A stretch of DNA of 64,000 nucleotides from TMED27 sp041397865 (GCA_041397865.1 JAWKVT010000001.1:930001-994000); one strand, 5' to 3'. Positions 17,154-26,165 are shown, counted from the stretch's first letter. Made by a program: numbers and translations. The notes: a model not told the origin generated them from the sequence alone.

Positions 17154-20050
17154 CGGTAACTCCCCGCTGCTGGATTAAGTCCATAACGTCGCTCCAAAGT
17201 TGGGGCCAATCCTTCCCCTCGAGCGACATTGCGGGTCATTTGGCCTTCGATCTGTTCAATAATAATATCGAGCCTGCTGCCACCACCCGGCAGAGGTGAC
17301 GTCTCGGTTCTGGCTTGAACACCAGCAGCATTATTGTGAACATTGACCTCGACTTTCACGGGCTCACGCCCAGAAAGACCAGCCCCAAGCAAGCGCATCT
17401 GTCCGGGTGTGAACACTGTCTCACCGCGTTTGGCGATAATCGGCACTTCATTGCCAATGATGCCACCGCTATGAAATTTGTGCGCCCCGGAAAATACCGC
17501 AGGATTAACATGGCGGCTGGCGAGAACATCACCACCGATGACACCACCCGTATGCGCCGCCCCGAAGAAGGAACCAAAATCAATCGATCCCAATGCATTG
17601 GCCAATGGCTGCGTAATGCTTTGGCGAATTTGTATCCGCACCAGATCCGCAATGATGGAATCCGCTAAGGATTTAAAATCCAGCTTGCCCGTGGTCACAA
17701 ATTCAACCAGCGCATCTTCCATGCCTTTGAAAGCATTTTTAACCAGCCGCTCGGTCTGTGAGGCCATGTCTTCGGCTTCATTCAAAACATCACGAAAACC
17801 TCGTTTAAGACCATCTTCCCAATGCTTTGAGCTTTGCAGGTCTTTTTCACGTGCCTCACGCAGCATGTTTTGATAAACATCTTCGACTTGAGCGCGGAAT
17901 TCATCATAGCCAACACGGGTTTTATCCAGTCCTGCCAAGGCTTCTTCACGCCACTCAATGGCTTTGAGGGTGGCCTGTTCAGTTTCAGATTTCAGGGCAT
18001 TAAAAGCCCGGGTGATCTCTTCCACCGCATCTTCATGGCGTTCTGCAGCTTCCCGCGCACGCGTATCAGCTTCCTCCAGCTCATATTTGCGGCTGATCAG
18101 GTTACGAATACGCTGCCCATATTCTTGAACGCCAGCGCTTTGATTATTGCTGAGATCAATACCCAAACGGCGAAGCGCTTGTTCCTGCTCATTCAAAACA
18201 AGTGCGTTTTCAACCGCAGCACCTTCACTGGAACGGGCGGCAATAACGCGCCGTAAAGCGGCTTCTTCGGCTTCCAACTCCTGAATATAGGAGCGGATTT
18301 TCTCTTCCTCCTTATCGCCCAACTGCTGCGGTGCTGCTTGCTGGGTCGGTGTTTGTGGCGTTTGTGGATTGGCCTGCGCTGCTGCTGTCTGCGTAACGCC
18401 TGAGCGCAATCGATCCAATTGATCACCCGCACGTTGTGCAGCCAATTCTGCAGCCTGCAATGCCAAAACCTGCTCTTGGATTTCCTTGGCATTTTCCGTG
18501 AAGTCCGGATATTTGACCGCTAAAGCCCATAAGGCATCCTGATACTCTTCAACCGTAATTCGGCCAGTTTGAAAGGCGCGGCGTACCTGAAACAAATCAG
18601 CCTGTAAATCGCTACCAAAGCGTGAGAACTGATCCCAAAAACCACCAATCGCACCATATTTCAGTTGCTTGGTGACTTCACGGATATTCTCTTGGGCAAT
18701 ATTGAGTTTTTCAGTCCACCGCGCCAAGGCTTCATTGCGTGAGGCGGCATTCAGCTCCTCAATATCATCCGTTGTTTTTTGAACAGTCTCGCGCAGTTCC
18801 TCCATTTCGGCGGCATGGTCTTTCGCAGCTTTTCCGGCTGCGTCATGACCTTGTGCCAATTTATAGAGGGCCAGTCCTGCAATGATGGCAATCCCTGCGG
18901 GACCGCCCAGTAACAGCATGACATTGCGAAGCCCGACCATCGCCAAGGTAGCTAATTTCGCGGCTCCTTCGGCAATCACCATTTTGGCCGCTGCTGCCAC
19001 AGAGACTTGCGCCATTAAGCGAAAGCCGACAATGGCTCCGGCATTACCCAGCATGGCTGCGTTCATGGCCGTAATTGCACCATCGACTGTTCTGGCAATC
19101 AGCAAGGCTGTCAAACCTTCAACCGCCAAATCGGCATTGCGAACCAAAAACCCGAGCCCATCAGCAGCAACGCGCACAACGCCGCCCAGTGTTTCACCCA
19201 AAGCCCGCGCTGCCTGTTTGCCGCTATCGGTTGTTTCCTTCAGGCTGATGGCCACATCACGAATGGCATCATTCAGACCGCCCGCACCAACCTCACGGGC
19301 CAGCTTGGAAAAGTTATCCTGAATATTGCTGAATATCCCGCCGAGCGTATTCATCTGCTCAGACATGGCTCCGGCAAACTGGACATTCCCAATCTGGCGC
19401 AGATAGTTCTCAATTTCAGCGGCGTTTTTGCCAACCGTGGTGGTCACGCCCTGAAAGGTGAAGGATACTTGCTCTCCTTGGGTTCTGGCTTTAATCCCGA
19501 ATTCTTTCAGGCGCTCAAACTCACCCGTAGCGGCATCGGCAATGGCCTCCACAAACTGCATCAGGTTTTTACCCATCGCAGAAGCGGTATTACCGTATGA
19601 CATCAACGCTTCTTGAGAGGGATCAAGCCCCAAGGCTTTCAGCTTGATAAAGGCTTCGGTGATCTGCTCCACATTAAACGGTGTGGAGGAGGCAAAATCC
19701 TCAATCATTTTGAAGGCGCGATCTGCCCCTTGCGCCGAGCCTGTCACGGTTTTCAAGCTGGCATGTAAACGCTCAAACTCACGGTTGGTCGAAACAATAA
19801 ACCCAAGCGAACGGCTAATGCCTTGAATACCTGCGTATGCGCCAATCAATCCGGCAGCCTGACGCAAGACGCCATTTAATGCCCGGGCTGATGCATCAAC
19901 GGCTTTTAACCCGGCACTTGCGGGAGCGGTCGCATGGCTGATTTTATGAAAGGCTTGTTGGCCTTCCTTGCCCAGCTTGCCAAACTCACGGCGCAACTGC
20001 TCTCCACCTGTCGCAGACAAGCGGATCGATAGTTTTTTAGTTGCTGCCAT
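17150..20050 (-). CDS. Tail tape measure protein
   Basis: A 966-residue protein that sets tail length. The N-terminus contains the tape-measure N-terminal domain (FNVEQITEAFIKLKALGLDP, then SYGNTASAMGKNLMQFVEAI). A hydrophobic Ala/Gly segment lies near the middle, followed by long charged coiled coils. The C-terminus has the lambda-family pattern (FKSLADSIIADLVRIQIRQS, then FHSGGIIGNEVPIIAKRGE). It starts inside the end of the frameshifted chaperone frame (14-base overlap), as in lambda. The hydrophobic part is expected to enter the host membrane during DNA delivery. Confidence 0.93.
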   Translation of the reverse strand: MAATKKLSIRLSATGGEQLRREFGKLGKEGQQAFHKISHATAPASAGLKAVDASARALNGVLRQAAGLIGAYAGIQGISRSLGFIVSTNREFERLHASLKTVTGSAQGADRAFKMIEDFASSTPFNVEQITEAFIKLKALGLDPSQEALMSYGNTASAMGKNLMQFVEAIADAATGEFERLKEFGIKARTQGEQVSFTFQGVTTTVGKNAAEIENYLRQIGNVQFAGAMSEQMNTLGGIFSNIQDNFSKLAREVGAGGLNDAIRDVAISLKETTDSGKQAARALGETLGGVVRVAADGLGFLVRNADLAVEGLTALLIARTVDGAITAMNAAMLGNAGAIVGFRLMAQVSVAAAAKMVIAEGAAKLATLAMVGLRNVMLLLGGPAGIAIIAGLALYKLAQGHDAAGKAAKDHAAEMEELRETVQKTTDDIEELNAASRNEALARWTEKLNIAQENIREVTKQLKYGAIGGFWDQFSRFGSDLQADLFQVRRAFQTGRITVEEYQDALWALAVKYPDFTENAKEIQEQVLALQAAELAAQRAGDQLDRLRSGVTQTAAAQANPQTPQTPTQQAAPQQLGDKEEEKIRSYIQELEAEEAALRRVIAARSSEGAAVENALVLNEQEQALRRLGIDLSNNQSAGVQEYGQRIRNLISRKYELEEADTRAREAAERHEDAVEEITRAFNALKSETEQATLKAIEWREEALAGLDKTRVGYDEFRAQVEDVYQNMLREAREKDLQSSKHWEDGLKRGFRDVLNEAEDMASQTERLVKNAFKGMEDALVEFVTTGKLDFKSLADSIIADLVRIQIRQSITQPLANALGSIDFGSFFGAAHTGGVIGGDVLASRHVNPAVFSGAHKFHSGGIIGNEVPIIAKRGETVFTPGQMRLLGAGLSGREPVKVEVNVHNNAAGVQARTETSPLPGGGSRLDIIIEQIEGQMTRNVARGEGLAPTLERRYGLNPAAGSYR

Positions 20051-20797
20051 TATTGTCGCCCATATCTTTTATTGCCAACAGTGTTCCCATCGCGACTTCT
20101 GGCAACAGTTCAGCCATCGCTTGCGGTTCATAGCCAAGCGAGGCACTGAGCTGCAGAGCGGTCTCAAGAGGAAAGCGTTCATGTGATTGTGTAATTAATT
20201 TGCAAGCCACATCCCAAGCCTGCCAGCCTTCCAAGGTTTTTAGGCTGTGCTCGTGATAGGGGCATCGTTCGCCTGTTTCACCTTTTTGCCCTTGGGCGCA
20301 GGCTCGACCTTGTTCGGCGCAGTTGCCGCAATATCTTGGCCCGTCTCCGAAGTGCCACCGGATACGAGCCCGCGTGCGTTTTTTTCCGCTTCCAACAGCT
20401 CCCGCATGCCTGTGTATTGTTGGCGGAAGGTCTCGGCGATGACCCAATAGGCTCCGAAAAGTTCATCAATCTTTTCATCAGTAACCGGAGCGGGCTGATC
20501 CGCATCGGCTTCGAAAATACCTTCCCACTCGATAATCCCGGCACGAGCCAGACCAACCGTGAGATATTGTTCAGCCAAGGCTTCACGCACATTACTGTCT
20601 TCAAGGTCGGGTAATTCTGAACGCTCCACACCGACATCTTTTTGAGCGCGGTAGGCATCACCGAGTTTCTGCAGCTTTTGATTCATAAAAGCACGCGCCT
20701 GATAAAAGACAGCACTTGTGCAAGGACGGACTTTCAGACGGACGTCCAGTCCGACATCAATCCAATATGGTTCTTTGGGCAGGGATAATTTAAGCAT
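20037..20797 (-). CDS. Tail assembly chaperone: short G-like form and -1 frameshift GT-like form
   Basis: The first frame, 20240-20797, encodes 185 residues (start LKLSLPKEPYWIDVGLDVRL) and corresponds to lambda gpG. A second frame, ending at 20037, lies in the -1 frame and overlaps it. It continues with GETGERCPYHEHSLKTLEGW and ends just inside the tape measure gene, like lambda gpT. A slip on AAAAAG (20282-20287) would join 172 residues of the first frame to 81 of the second, giving a 253-residue fusion. Both forms chaperone the tape measure during tail assembly. The second frame has no good start of its own. The chaperone identity rests on position and frame layout. Confidence 0.8.
20282..20288 (-). 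promoter_or_regulatory. Probable -1 ribosomal frameshift site CAAAAAG
   Basis: On the - strand the codons read GGC AAA AAG GTG. Slipping one base back on AAA AAG gives GGC AAA AAA GGT and enters the downstream chaperone frame, before the zero-frame stop at 20240-20242. A AAA AAG is the best-known bacterial slippery heptamer; here the first base is C, so the P-site tRNA would re-pair with a first-position mismatch. The position in the tail assembly chaperone gene is the classic location. Confidence 0.6.
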
Positions 20798-21741
20798 TAG
20801 AGATAATCCTCCACATCATTGGTTAGCGTTATGGTCAGCATTTTGCCGAGGCTGGCGTCTTTTGCGCCTTGGAAGTCGTAGGAGGCTTCAATCCCGCCCG
20901 GGCCATTAATACTGCGTTTTGGTTTGGGCAGATAAACTTCATGCGCGATGATCTGAAGCTTTCGATCTGCATCGATGGTGTAAGCCAGCTCAATATCAAT
21001 CGGCGTTCCGGCTCTGGCTAAATCCATCAGCGTGTTATCGCCATAACGTACAGAAATAGACCCCGAAAGCGAACTCATACCGGGATCAATGCCCTCGACC
21101 TTGCCGTCATCACGGATGGTCTCAATCTTCTCCAGATTATTGCTGTAGGTCAGCGAGGCGGCTGTCACATCGGCAAGGTTTGAACCTGCACGTTTGATCG
21201 AGCCTTGGAATTGAGAAAAGCGGCTATAAACCGCTTCCAACGGGCTGGCATCGCGTGTGCTGCTGGCTGGTGTTTCCCCCTGACCAATAAGACCAATAGT
21301 GACTTGCGCTTCACCGGATCGCTGAAAGTTAAAAGCACAACTATTGGCGCGAACACCTGTAAAAAGTGGGTAATCCGGCACATCAGGCAAGCCAACTTCC
21401 AAGCTCAAGCTTGGCAAATTGACTTCGCCCGAAATAAAATCATGGGCGTAAGGGCCAGAGCCGTTGGTCGCGGGCGCACCAAAGAGTGCTTTCAGCCAAT
21501 AGCCGATATTGCGAAGATCGACAGGCACAACAATATCGCCGTCCACATTGATCACGTCCTGAAAAGGAGCCGTGGGATCACGCCCTAAACCCAAAACGCT
21601 GGATTCAATCAAGCCTTGCTCAGAATCCAATGAGCTTGAGATGAACGGAACCACGTTATAATCGCCGCTTACTGGCGGCTGTCCGTATGCTGTTTCAAAG
21701 CCAAGCAAAAGCCGGGCATTCCAACCATAAGCGCGAGCCAT
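20797..21741 (-). CDS. Major tail tube protein
   Basis: A 314-residue beta-rich protein that begins ARAYGWNARLLLGFETAYGQ and contains repeated sheet-forming segments, ending in YDFQGAKDASLGKMLTITLT. This opening and length fit the tail tube proteins of lambda-like siphophages that carry an extra C-terminal domain. It stacks into the tube through which DNA passes. It lies just before the tail chaperone, sharing one base with it, the expected order. No catalytic motif is present. Confidence 0.85.
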   Translation of the reverse strand: MARAYGWNARLLLGFETAYGQPPVSGDYNVVPFISSSLDSEQGLIESSVLGLGRDPTAPFQDVINVDGDIVVPVDLRNIGYWLKALFGAPATNGSGPYAHDFISGEVNLPSLSLEVGLPDVPDYPLFTGVRANSCAFNFQRSGEAQVTIGLIGQGETPASSTRDASPLEAVYSRFSQFQGSIKRAGSNLADVTAASLTYSNNLEKIETIRDDGKVEGIDPGMSSLSGSISVRYGDNTLMDLARAGTPIDIELAYTIDADRKLQIIAHEVYLPKPKRSINGPGGIEASYDFQGAKDASLGKMLTITLTNDVEDYL

Positions 21742-21763
21742 ATGTTTTCTCCTGTTTGTTTGG

Positions 21764-22198
21764 TTAAATGAGTGGGTTTGCCGTCACATACTCCAGCGTG
21801 ACAGGCAGAGTGGCAGCCTTGATTGCAGCGGCACCTTCAATCGGTTCCGTCACTAATTCAGGGCTTCCGGGGTTTAAAATGTCGATGACACCATCAAGCG
21901 TGCCTGCCGTTTCCAGCGCAGCGCCAATTTGTGTGATCAGTTGATCCAGATCAGTCTCACGCTGAGCGGCATCGGCGTTTTGTACAAACACCTCAATATC
22001 GGCGCGGTGCTTGTAAATGTAGCGCGGCGGTGAAAGCAGAATATCCGGCTCTCCGGGGTCACCATCACGCAGCACGACAAGCCCGGTTTCAGGAATAGCC
22101 GTGGTCAGCACTTCATTGCGAAGCACGCTGATACCGGGCAAACCTGTTTGCAGGCATAAAAAAAGGCCCTGCAGGGCCTGTTCGCGTTTCGATGTCAT
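21764..22198 (-). CDS. Tail terminator-like protein (gpU position)
   Basis: A 144-residue protein located between the DUF6441 gene and the tail tube, the position of lambda gpU. The central region (SPPRYIYKHRADIEVFVQNA, then RETDLDQLITQIGAALETAG) fits a small alpha/beta tail completion protein. The open frame reaches 22213, but ATG 22198 starts after the DUF6441 stop with GGAAAG upstream and is chosen. A 16-base palindrome followed by seven T lies within its first codons (see separate entry). The identity is by position and general fold. Confidence 0.68.
   Translation of the reverse strand: MTSKREQALQGLFLCLQTGLPGISVLRNEVLTTAIPETGLVVLRDGDPGEPDILLSPPRYIYKHRADIEVFVQNADAAQRETDLDQLITQIGAALETAGTLDGVIDILNPGSPELVTEPIEGAAAIKAATLPVTLEYVTANPLI
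22158..22179 (-). terminator. Terminator-like palindrome inside the tail terminator gene
   Basis: On the - strand the 16-base perfect palindrome AGGCCCTGCAGGGCCT (22164-22179) is followed directly by T7 (22158-22164 as A on +). It can fold as a 6-bp GC-rich stem with loop TGCA plus a U-tract, the form of an intrinsic terminator. It lies about ten codons into an actively needed structural gene, so it would lower expression of everything downstream unless ribosomes or antitermination prevent it. Confidence 0.5.
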
Positions 22199-22200
22199 TT

Positions 22201-22851
22201 CTAATCTTTCCAATATTTGACGATCAGCTCAGGAATACGCCTGTGCCATTTTGCAGCTTCCGGCTCAAAACGGATGAGCTTTGGCATTTTGACTTGTGGC
22301 ACCATCCAAAACATCACAACCGATGTGAGACCACGACCGGATTTCAGTGCTGATTGACTGGCCTTCCTAAAACCTCGCAGATCACCTGTTTTGCGGCTGT
22401 AAGAGGCTCGCATGTTTTCAGCAACAAGCAGCGATGGGCCATTTTTGCGGTAAACAAACCGCAGTCTGATCCCACGCGCCTTTTCAAGATTACCGGGCGT
22501 AACACGTTTGCCCAGAACCTTCTTTGGCGCATTCGGAGTTGGAATAGCCAGCCAAAAGCCATCTTTGCCTTTGATCACTTGGCCTTCTTCAAAACCCTCC
22601 ATGATCTTGGCGGCTTTGGTATAAACCATGCCAGCGGCTTTCAGGCTTTTACCCTGCTTGGGATAAACATCACCGCGCCATGACTTTGCCAAACGCGGGC
22701 CAAGACCTGCGGCTGTCACCTGAGCACGCATGCTGTTTTTAAGGCCCGTTGTGGCTGTGCGGATGGCTCCGGTCACAGCTTGTTCGGCTTCCAGCAATTC
22801 AGCTTTTAGGTATTTGTCCAGATCACCACTTATGGCCGCACGCAACCTCAT
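22201..22851 (-). CDS. DUF6441-like head-tail / minor tail protein (gpZ position)
   Basis: A 216-residue basic protein. The N-terminal helix region (LEAEQAVTGAIRTATTGLKN) and the later segment (LVAENMRASYSRKTGDLRGF) resemble the DUF6441 family of phage proteins, usually placed at the head-tail interface. The start ATG 22851 overlaps the stop of the joining protein (ATGA) and has GGAGG before it. The upstream ATG at 22872 is less likely. The position equals lambda gpZ, and a role in tail attachment or completion is inferred. Confidence 0.7.
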   Translation of the reverse strand: MRLRAAISGDLDKYLKAELLEAEQAVTGAIRTATTGLKNSMRAQVTAAGLGPRLAKSWRGDVYPKQGKSLKAAGMVYTKAAKIMEGFEEGQVIKGKDGFWLAIPTPNAPKKVLGKRVTPGNLEKARGIRLRFVYRKNGPSLLVAENMRASYSRKTGDLRGFRKASQSALKSGRGLTSVVMFWMVPQVKMPKLIRFEPEAAKWHRRIPELIVKYWKD

Positions 22852-23150
22852 TTCAGAACCTCCATTTTCCACACCAGATGATGTGTGTCTTGAACAGGCT
22901 CGCCCTGAACACGGTAGCTTGCACCATCAAGGATGATTTCATCTCCGGCCTTTGGCTTGGCGATGTCCATTACGCGCACCTCCATCATGTTGGTGGGGGT
23001 GTGGATTTGCGCTTCCCGAAAATCAATGATCTGATCCGGTGATTTCAGAATGACTTTGACAGGTATGTCTTCGCCATTCACCCGGTAGAGCGCATCCAAC
23101 CCCAAGCGATCAAACAGCCGATCTACCGCCTGTTTGAAACTTGGGATCAT
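22848..23150 (-). CDS. Head-tail joining protein (gpFII-like)
   Basis: A 100-residue beta-rich protein (PVKVILKSPDQIIDFREAQI, then AGDEIILDGASYRVQGEPVQ) ending in a short strand with WKMEVLK. Size and pattern fit lambda gpFII, which closes the filled head and offers the surface for tail docking. Overlaps with both neighbours (ATGA type) show tight translational coupling. Confidence 0.75.
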   Translation of the reverse strand: MIPSFKQAVDRLFDRLGLDALYRVNGEDIPVKVILKSPDQIIDFREAQIHTPTNMMEVRVMDIAKPKAGDEIILDGASYRVQGEPVQDTHHLVWKMEVLK

Positions 23151-23488
23151 GAGGCATTATCCTGTTCATAGCGTTTCCAAGCCTGATCGCGTTGCTCTTG
23201 GCTGATATCACGATCCAGCACATCTTCCAGTGCTTTCACCAAGGGCTTGCCGTCCTTGCCAAAGCCGCTTTCATCCAGAACTGCGATGGCATCAATGATT
23301 GCCAAAATATTAGCATCAGGATCATCGGTTTTGGTTTCAGGCGTTTTGACCGCCGTTGATTTTCCAGCAGGCTCGGCAAAGCCACGCACAATCAGCGCTT
23401 TGGCTTCCGCATCGTCCAGCTTGATTGTCTCACCCGGCTGCACAGTGCCATCGGGCGTTTGAAGGGAGATTTTTGCAATAATATTCAT
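23147..23488 (-). CDS. Hypothetical protein at the gpFI position
   Basis: A 113-residue acidic protein. The N-terminal part (ISLQTPDGTVQPGETIKLDD) looks like a small beta domain, followed by a linker and a helical end (KALEDVLDRDISQEQRDQAW). The ATG at 23488 with GGGAGG before it is preferred over the longer frame from 23521. Directly downstream of the capsid gene it occupies the place of lambda gpFI, which helps DNA packaging. There is no sequence proof for that role. Confidence 0.55.
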   Translation of the reverse strand: MNIIAKISLQTPDGTVQPGETIKLDDAEAKALIVRGFAEPAGKSTAVKTPETKTDDPDANILAIIDAIAVLDESGFGKDGKPLVKALEDVLDRDISQEQRDQAWKRYEQDNAS

Positions 23489-23502
23489 GTTTCTAACCTC
23501 CC

Positions 23503-24537
23503 TTAAGCGACTGTTGCACACAAAGATGCGTTAGGACGATACGGGACCACCAACGGCGCAGACTGCATTAGCAGCCAGCGAACCGCAGGGTCTTCTTCCA
23601 GCCAAGACTTGGAGAAATAGCGCAGAGCTTTGAAAGCCGCTTTTTCATCCATGATCATGCCGTAGCAACGCGTACCTTCGAGCTGACCTTGGCTGACAAG
23701 CAGGACCGTGTAATCGGGCAGCAAGTTTTGCGTTGTGCCGTCATCGGCGACATAGACATCGTTATAGACATGGAAATCAAAATCCCCGATGGAGCCGACA
23801 TAACGCGCTTTCTCATTGCCTTGACCCCGCACGATAGGATCGGTGGAAATCGTTGCATTGGTGCCGCGACGGATTTCAAGCTGCCCGACAACCTGCTTGT
23901 TCTTGCGGAAATGTCGCCATGCTTTTGGGTCCATGATCACAACACGCGCCACAGCACCGGATTTTTCCTGCACCAAGCTGGCCCAGTCTTCCAGATGATC
24001 CAAAGCGGGCGCATCCACGCTATCCCATTTGGCAGCACCTGTAAGTGCCAGCGTCAAAGCCGGATCGCGTTTGAAATCAACGATCTTTGTCGGGTAATCT
24101 TCACCTGCAACGGTAACAGTGCCTTTGATCAAGGCTTCTGCTGCCATCACTTCCTCACGGCGTGTAAGATTTTCCAGCTGATTACGCAGCGAGCGACTGA
24201 CAGCTGCTTCCAAACGCCGACTTGCCGGAAGAGAGCCACCAATCTTTTCACCAATGCTGCGTTTAAGCGGTGTATTGGCATCAAAGCGGCGCTTGTCCTT
24301 CACGTAAGCGGGCTTAAAGCTCTGGGTCGTGAAGCCTTCATTGGCCACCACACGGCCCGCGACCAATGGCGAGACAAATGGCGCAAGACGCGGCTTGGAC
24401 TGATCAATGTCAAAGTGGATTTCTTCGGACTCTTCCGTCTGGATCGAGCCAAAGAAGGTGTCCAGCAAAAAGGAGGCTGGTCGCTCCAGATGCTCAACGG
24501 TGCGGTTCAGCACAAATGTAGAAAAAATATCAACCAT
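23503..24537 (-). CDS. Major capsid protein (lambda gpE family)
   Basis: A 344-residue protein of the lambda E-type HK97-fold capsid family. Features seen are FLLDTFFGSIQTEESEEIHF near the start, the PFVSPLVAGRVV segment, RREEVMAAEALIKGTVTVAG in the middle and the C-terminal KAALRYFSK-like region close to WLEEDPAVRWLLMQSAPLVV. ATG 24537 has AGGAGG upstream and follows the decoration gene directly; the longer frame from 24576 would place that ribosome site inside the coding region. It forms the icosahedral shell with the decoration protein. Confidence 0.9.
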   Translation of the reverse strand: MVDIFSTFVLNRTVEHLERPASFLLDTFFGSIQTEESEEIHFDIDQSKPRLAPFVSPLVAGRVVANEGFTTQSFKPAYVKDKRRFDANTPLKRSIGEKIGGSLPASRRLEAAVSRSLRNQLENLTRREEVMAAEALIKGTVTVAGEDYPTKIVDFKRDPALTLALTGAAKWDSVDAPALDHLEDWASLVQEKSGAVARVVIMDPKAWRHFRKNKQVVGQLEIRRGTNATISTDPIVRGQGNEKARYVGSIGDFDFHVYNDVYVADDGTTQNLLPDYTVLLVSQGQLEGTRCYGMIMDEKAAFKALRYFSKSWLEEDPAVRWLLMQSAPLVVPYRPNASLCATVA

Positions 24538-24539
24538 GA

Positions 24540-24938
24540 TTATACCTCCTGATTTTTGCGTAGAAAGATGGTGCAAGGCCCAACATTGCGGAAGCTGTTC
24601 CAGACGCTTACCGCGTCATGGCCAGCACCGTAGGTCAGTGCATTGCTATTAAATTCGCCTGAGTGATAGACAACCGCTTCGGCATCACCCGATGTGGTAT
24701 CAATCGGCTCAGCCAGAATAGCGGCAGGCTTTTGTGATCCATCGGTCGCACTGGCATCGCTTAGGATATAAAGGCCAGATGCCGTGATACGGCCCAAGAC
24801 AGCACCGCGTGGATAGGCTGCACCACCTGTGATGGTTTCAATGCGTTGGACTGCAGGAAATTCACCTGCAACCAGATTATCCGGGGTATAGCCACCTTGG
24901 TCGGTAAAGCCTCCGGCATGATTAGAATATGCGTTCAT
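24540..24938 (-). CDS. Head decoration protein (gpD family)
   Basis: A 132-residue protein of the lambda gpD type. It starts with a flexible N-terminus followed by LVAGEFPAVQRIETITGG, then AYPRGAVLGRITASGLY, the usual pattern of proteins that stabilise the expanded capsid at three-fold sites. It sits between scaffold-protease and capsid genes, as in lambda. Its stop is 2 bases before the capsid start. Confidence 0.9.
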   Translation of the reverse strand: MNAYSNHAGGFTDQGGYTPDNLVAGEFPAVQRIETITGGAAYPRGAVLGRITASGLYILSDASATDGSQKPAAILAEPIDTTSGDAEAVVYHSGEFNSNALTYGAGHDAVSVWNSFRNVGPCTIFLRKNQEV

Positions 24939-24956
24939 ATCGATTTCTCCTTATCG

Positions 24957-25310
24957 TTAGTAGGTTGCCAGACGCTTGGCGACAGCTTCCTCGCTGTCAT
25001 CCTCGGCCTCGGGTGACGGGGTGATTTCAGGATTGGGCGTTGCTTCCATCGCTGCACTAAAACCCGACACATCATCGCGTGTGGGCGTTTCAAGTGGCGC
25101 TTTGGATAAAACCGATACAGCGGCTTCCACCTCCATATCGGTTTCAAAAGCCAGATGCTGTGCTAGCAATGTGCGTGCATTGGCCTCATCATGAGACAGA
25201 ATGCCTTGCACACGGCTGCGCTCGGTTGCGACACCTTGATTGACCGCATCTTGTTCAAGACTGGCCGTTAAATCGGGATAAGCCTCCCGCAGGCTTTGGA
25301 TATCATCCAT
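24957..25310 (-). CDS. Nested scaffold protein (Nu3-like) from an internal start
   Basis: Inside the protease gene, in the same frame, Met286 is preceded by AGGAG (CTCCT at 25317-25321 on +) with 6-base spacing. Starting there gives a 117-residue helical acidic protein, the equivalent of lambda Nu3, which shapes the prohead and is later removed. The strong internal ribosome site exactly at the protease-scaffold border supports use of this start. Confidence 0.7.
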   Translation of the reverse strand: MDDIQSLREAYPDLTASLEQDAVNQGVATERSRVQGILSHDEANARTLLAQHLAFETDMEVEAAVSVLSKAPLETPTRDDVSGFSAAMEATPNPEITPSPEAEDDSEEAVAKRLATY

Positions 25311-26165
25311 GCTTTTCTCCTGTTGGTTTGGATTGATAGAATGCGGGGAAGGCTCTGAGACCGGATTGCCGCTGAGTTCACTGAGGAGCTTTTCAAAAGA
25401 GCCGATACGGTCGGCCAGACCTTGCTTTACAGCAGCATCCCCAATGAACACATCGCCACTGCCGTAATGGTTTTGCACGTGGCTGGAGGCCACGCCGCGA
25501 TACTTGGCAACCGCATCCACAAACACACCAGCCATCGCATCAATGCGCTTTTGCAAACGGGCGCGACCATCATCCGTATCCGGATCAAGCCGTTTATAAG
25601 GGCTTTGTGAAGACACGACTTCCACCGCATCCTCGCCCTTATTGCCGCGATAAACACCGACCACGCCAATCGAGCCAAGAGCACTGGTTTTTGAAACCAC
25701 GATCTCGTCAGCTGCGGCTGCGATCCAGTAGGCACCGGAGGCCGCATCGCCAGAGGCATAGGCGACAATGGGCTTAACCCCGCGTGCCTCATGGATCATG
25801 TCAGCAAATTCGGCGCAGCCATTCACTTCACCGCCCGGTGAATCGATGTTCAAGACAATGGCTTTCACATCGGGGTTCTCGACCGCTTGCGTGAAATCCT
25901 TGGCCAACAATTCATAAGAAGATGCGCCGCTCACCTGCGTAAACAGGTTGGCGTAACGAAAAAGCGGCCCAACCACTGGCAGGACCGCTATTCCGTCTCG
26001 CATCTCAAGGCGATAACTGTTTTGTAGTTCTCGCCCCAGTTTCGCTGCGACCGCTTCAGGCGGTGCGTTCTGCCTTGCGGCGATATCCAAAATTGTTGTC
26101 AGCGCCGATGATGTGATTGCCCAAGGCTCATCAGCCGCTTTATTCCATACTCTCATCTTTATCAT
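24957..26165 (-). CDS. S49-family head maturation protease with C-terminal scaffold part
   Basis: A 402-residue protein like lambda gpC. The N-terminal two thirds are an SppA/S49 signal-peptide-peptidase fold: LNIDSPGGEV, then ASGDAASGAYWIAAAADEIV with nucleophile Ser143, and KTSALGSIGVVGVY. After about residue 285 a helical, acidic region follows (SLREAYPDLTASLEQDAVNQ), typical of scaffolding proteins. It overlaps the portal gene by 26 bases. It should process the prohead proteins and itself. A second start inside yields the scaffold alone (separate entry). Confidence 0.88.
   Translation of the reverse strand: MIKMRVWNKAADEPWAITSSALTTILDIAARQNAPPEAVAAKLGRELQNSYRLEMRDGIAVLPVVGPLFRYANLFTQVSGASSYELLAKDFTQAVENPDVKAIVLNIDSPGGEVNGCAEFADMIHEARGVKPIVAYASGDAASGAYWIAAAADEIVVSKTSALGSIGVVGVYRGNKGEDAVEVVSSQSPYKRLDPDTDDGRARLQKRIDAMAGVFVDAVAKYRGVASSHVQNHYGSGDVFIGDAAVKQGLADRIGSFEKLLSELSGNPVSEPSPHSINPNQQEKSMDDIQSLREAYPDLTASLEQDAVNQGVATERSRVQGILSHDEANARTLLAQHLAFETDMEVEAAVSVLSKAPLETPTRDDVSGFSAAMEATPNPEITPSPEAEDDSEEAVAKRLATY

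Noticed and set aside
23689..24552. Long + strand open frame opposite the capsid gene
   Set aside because: It is a shadow of the gpE-family gene; it has no ribosome site and a Cys/His-rich composition typical of antisense frames.
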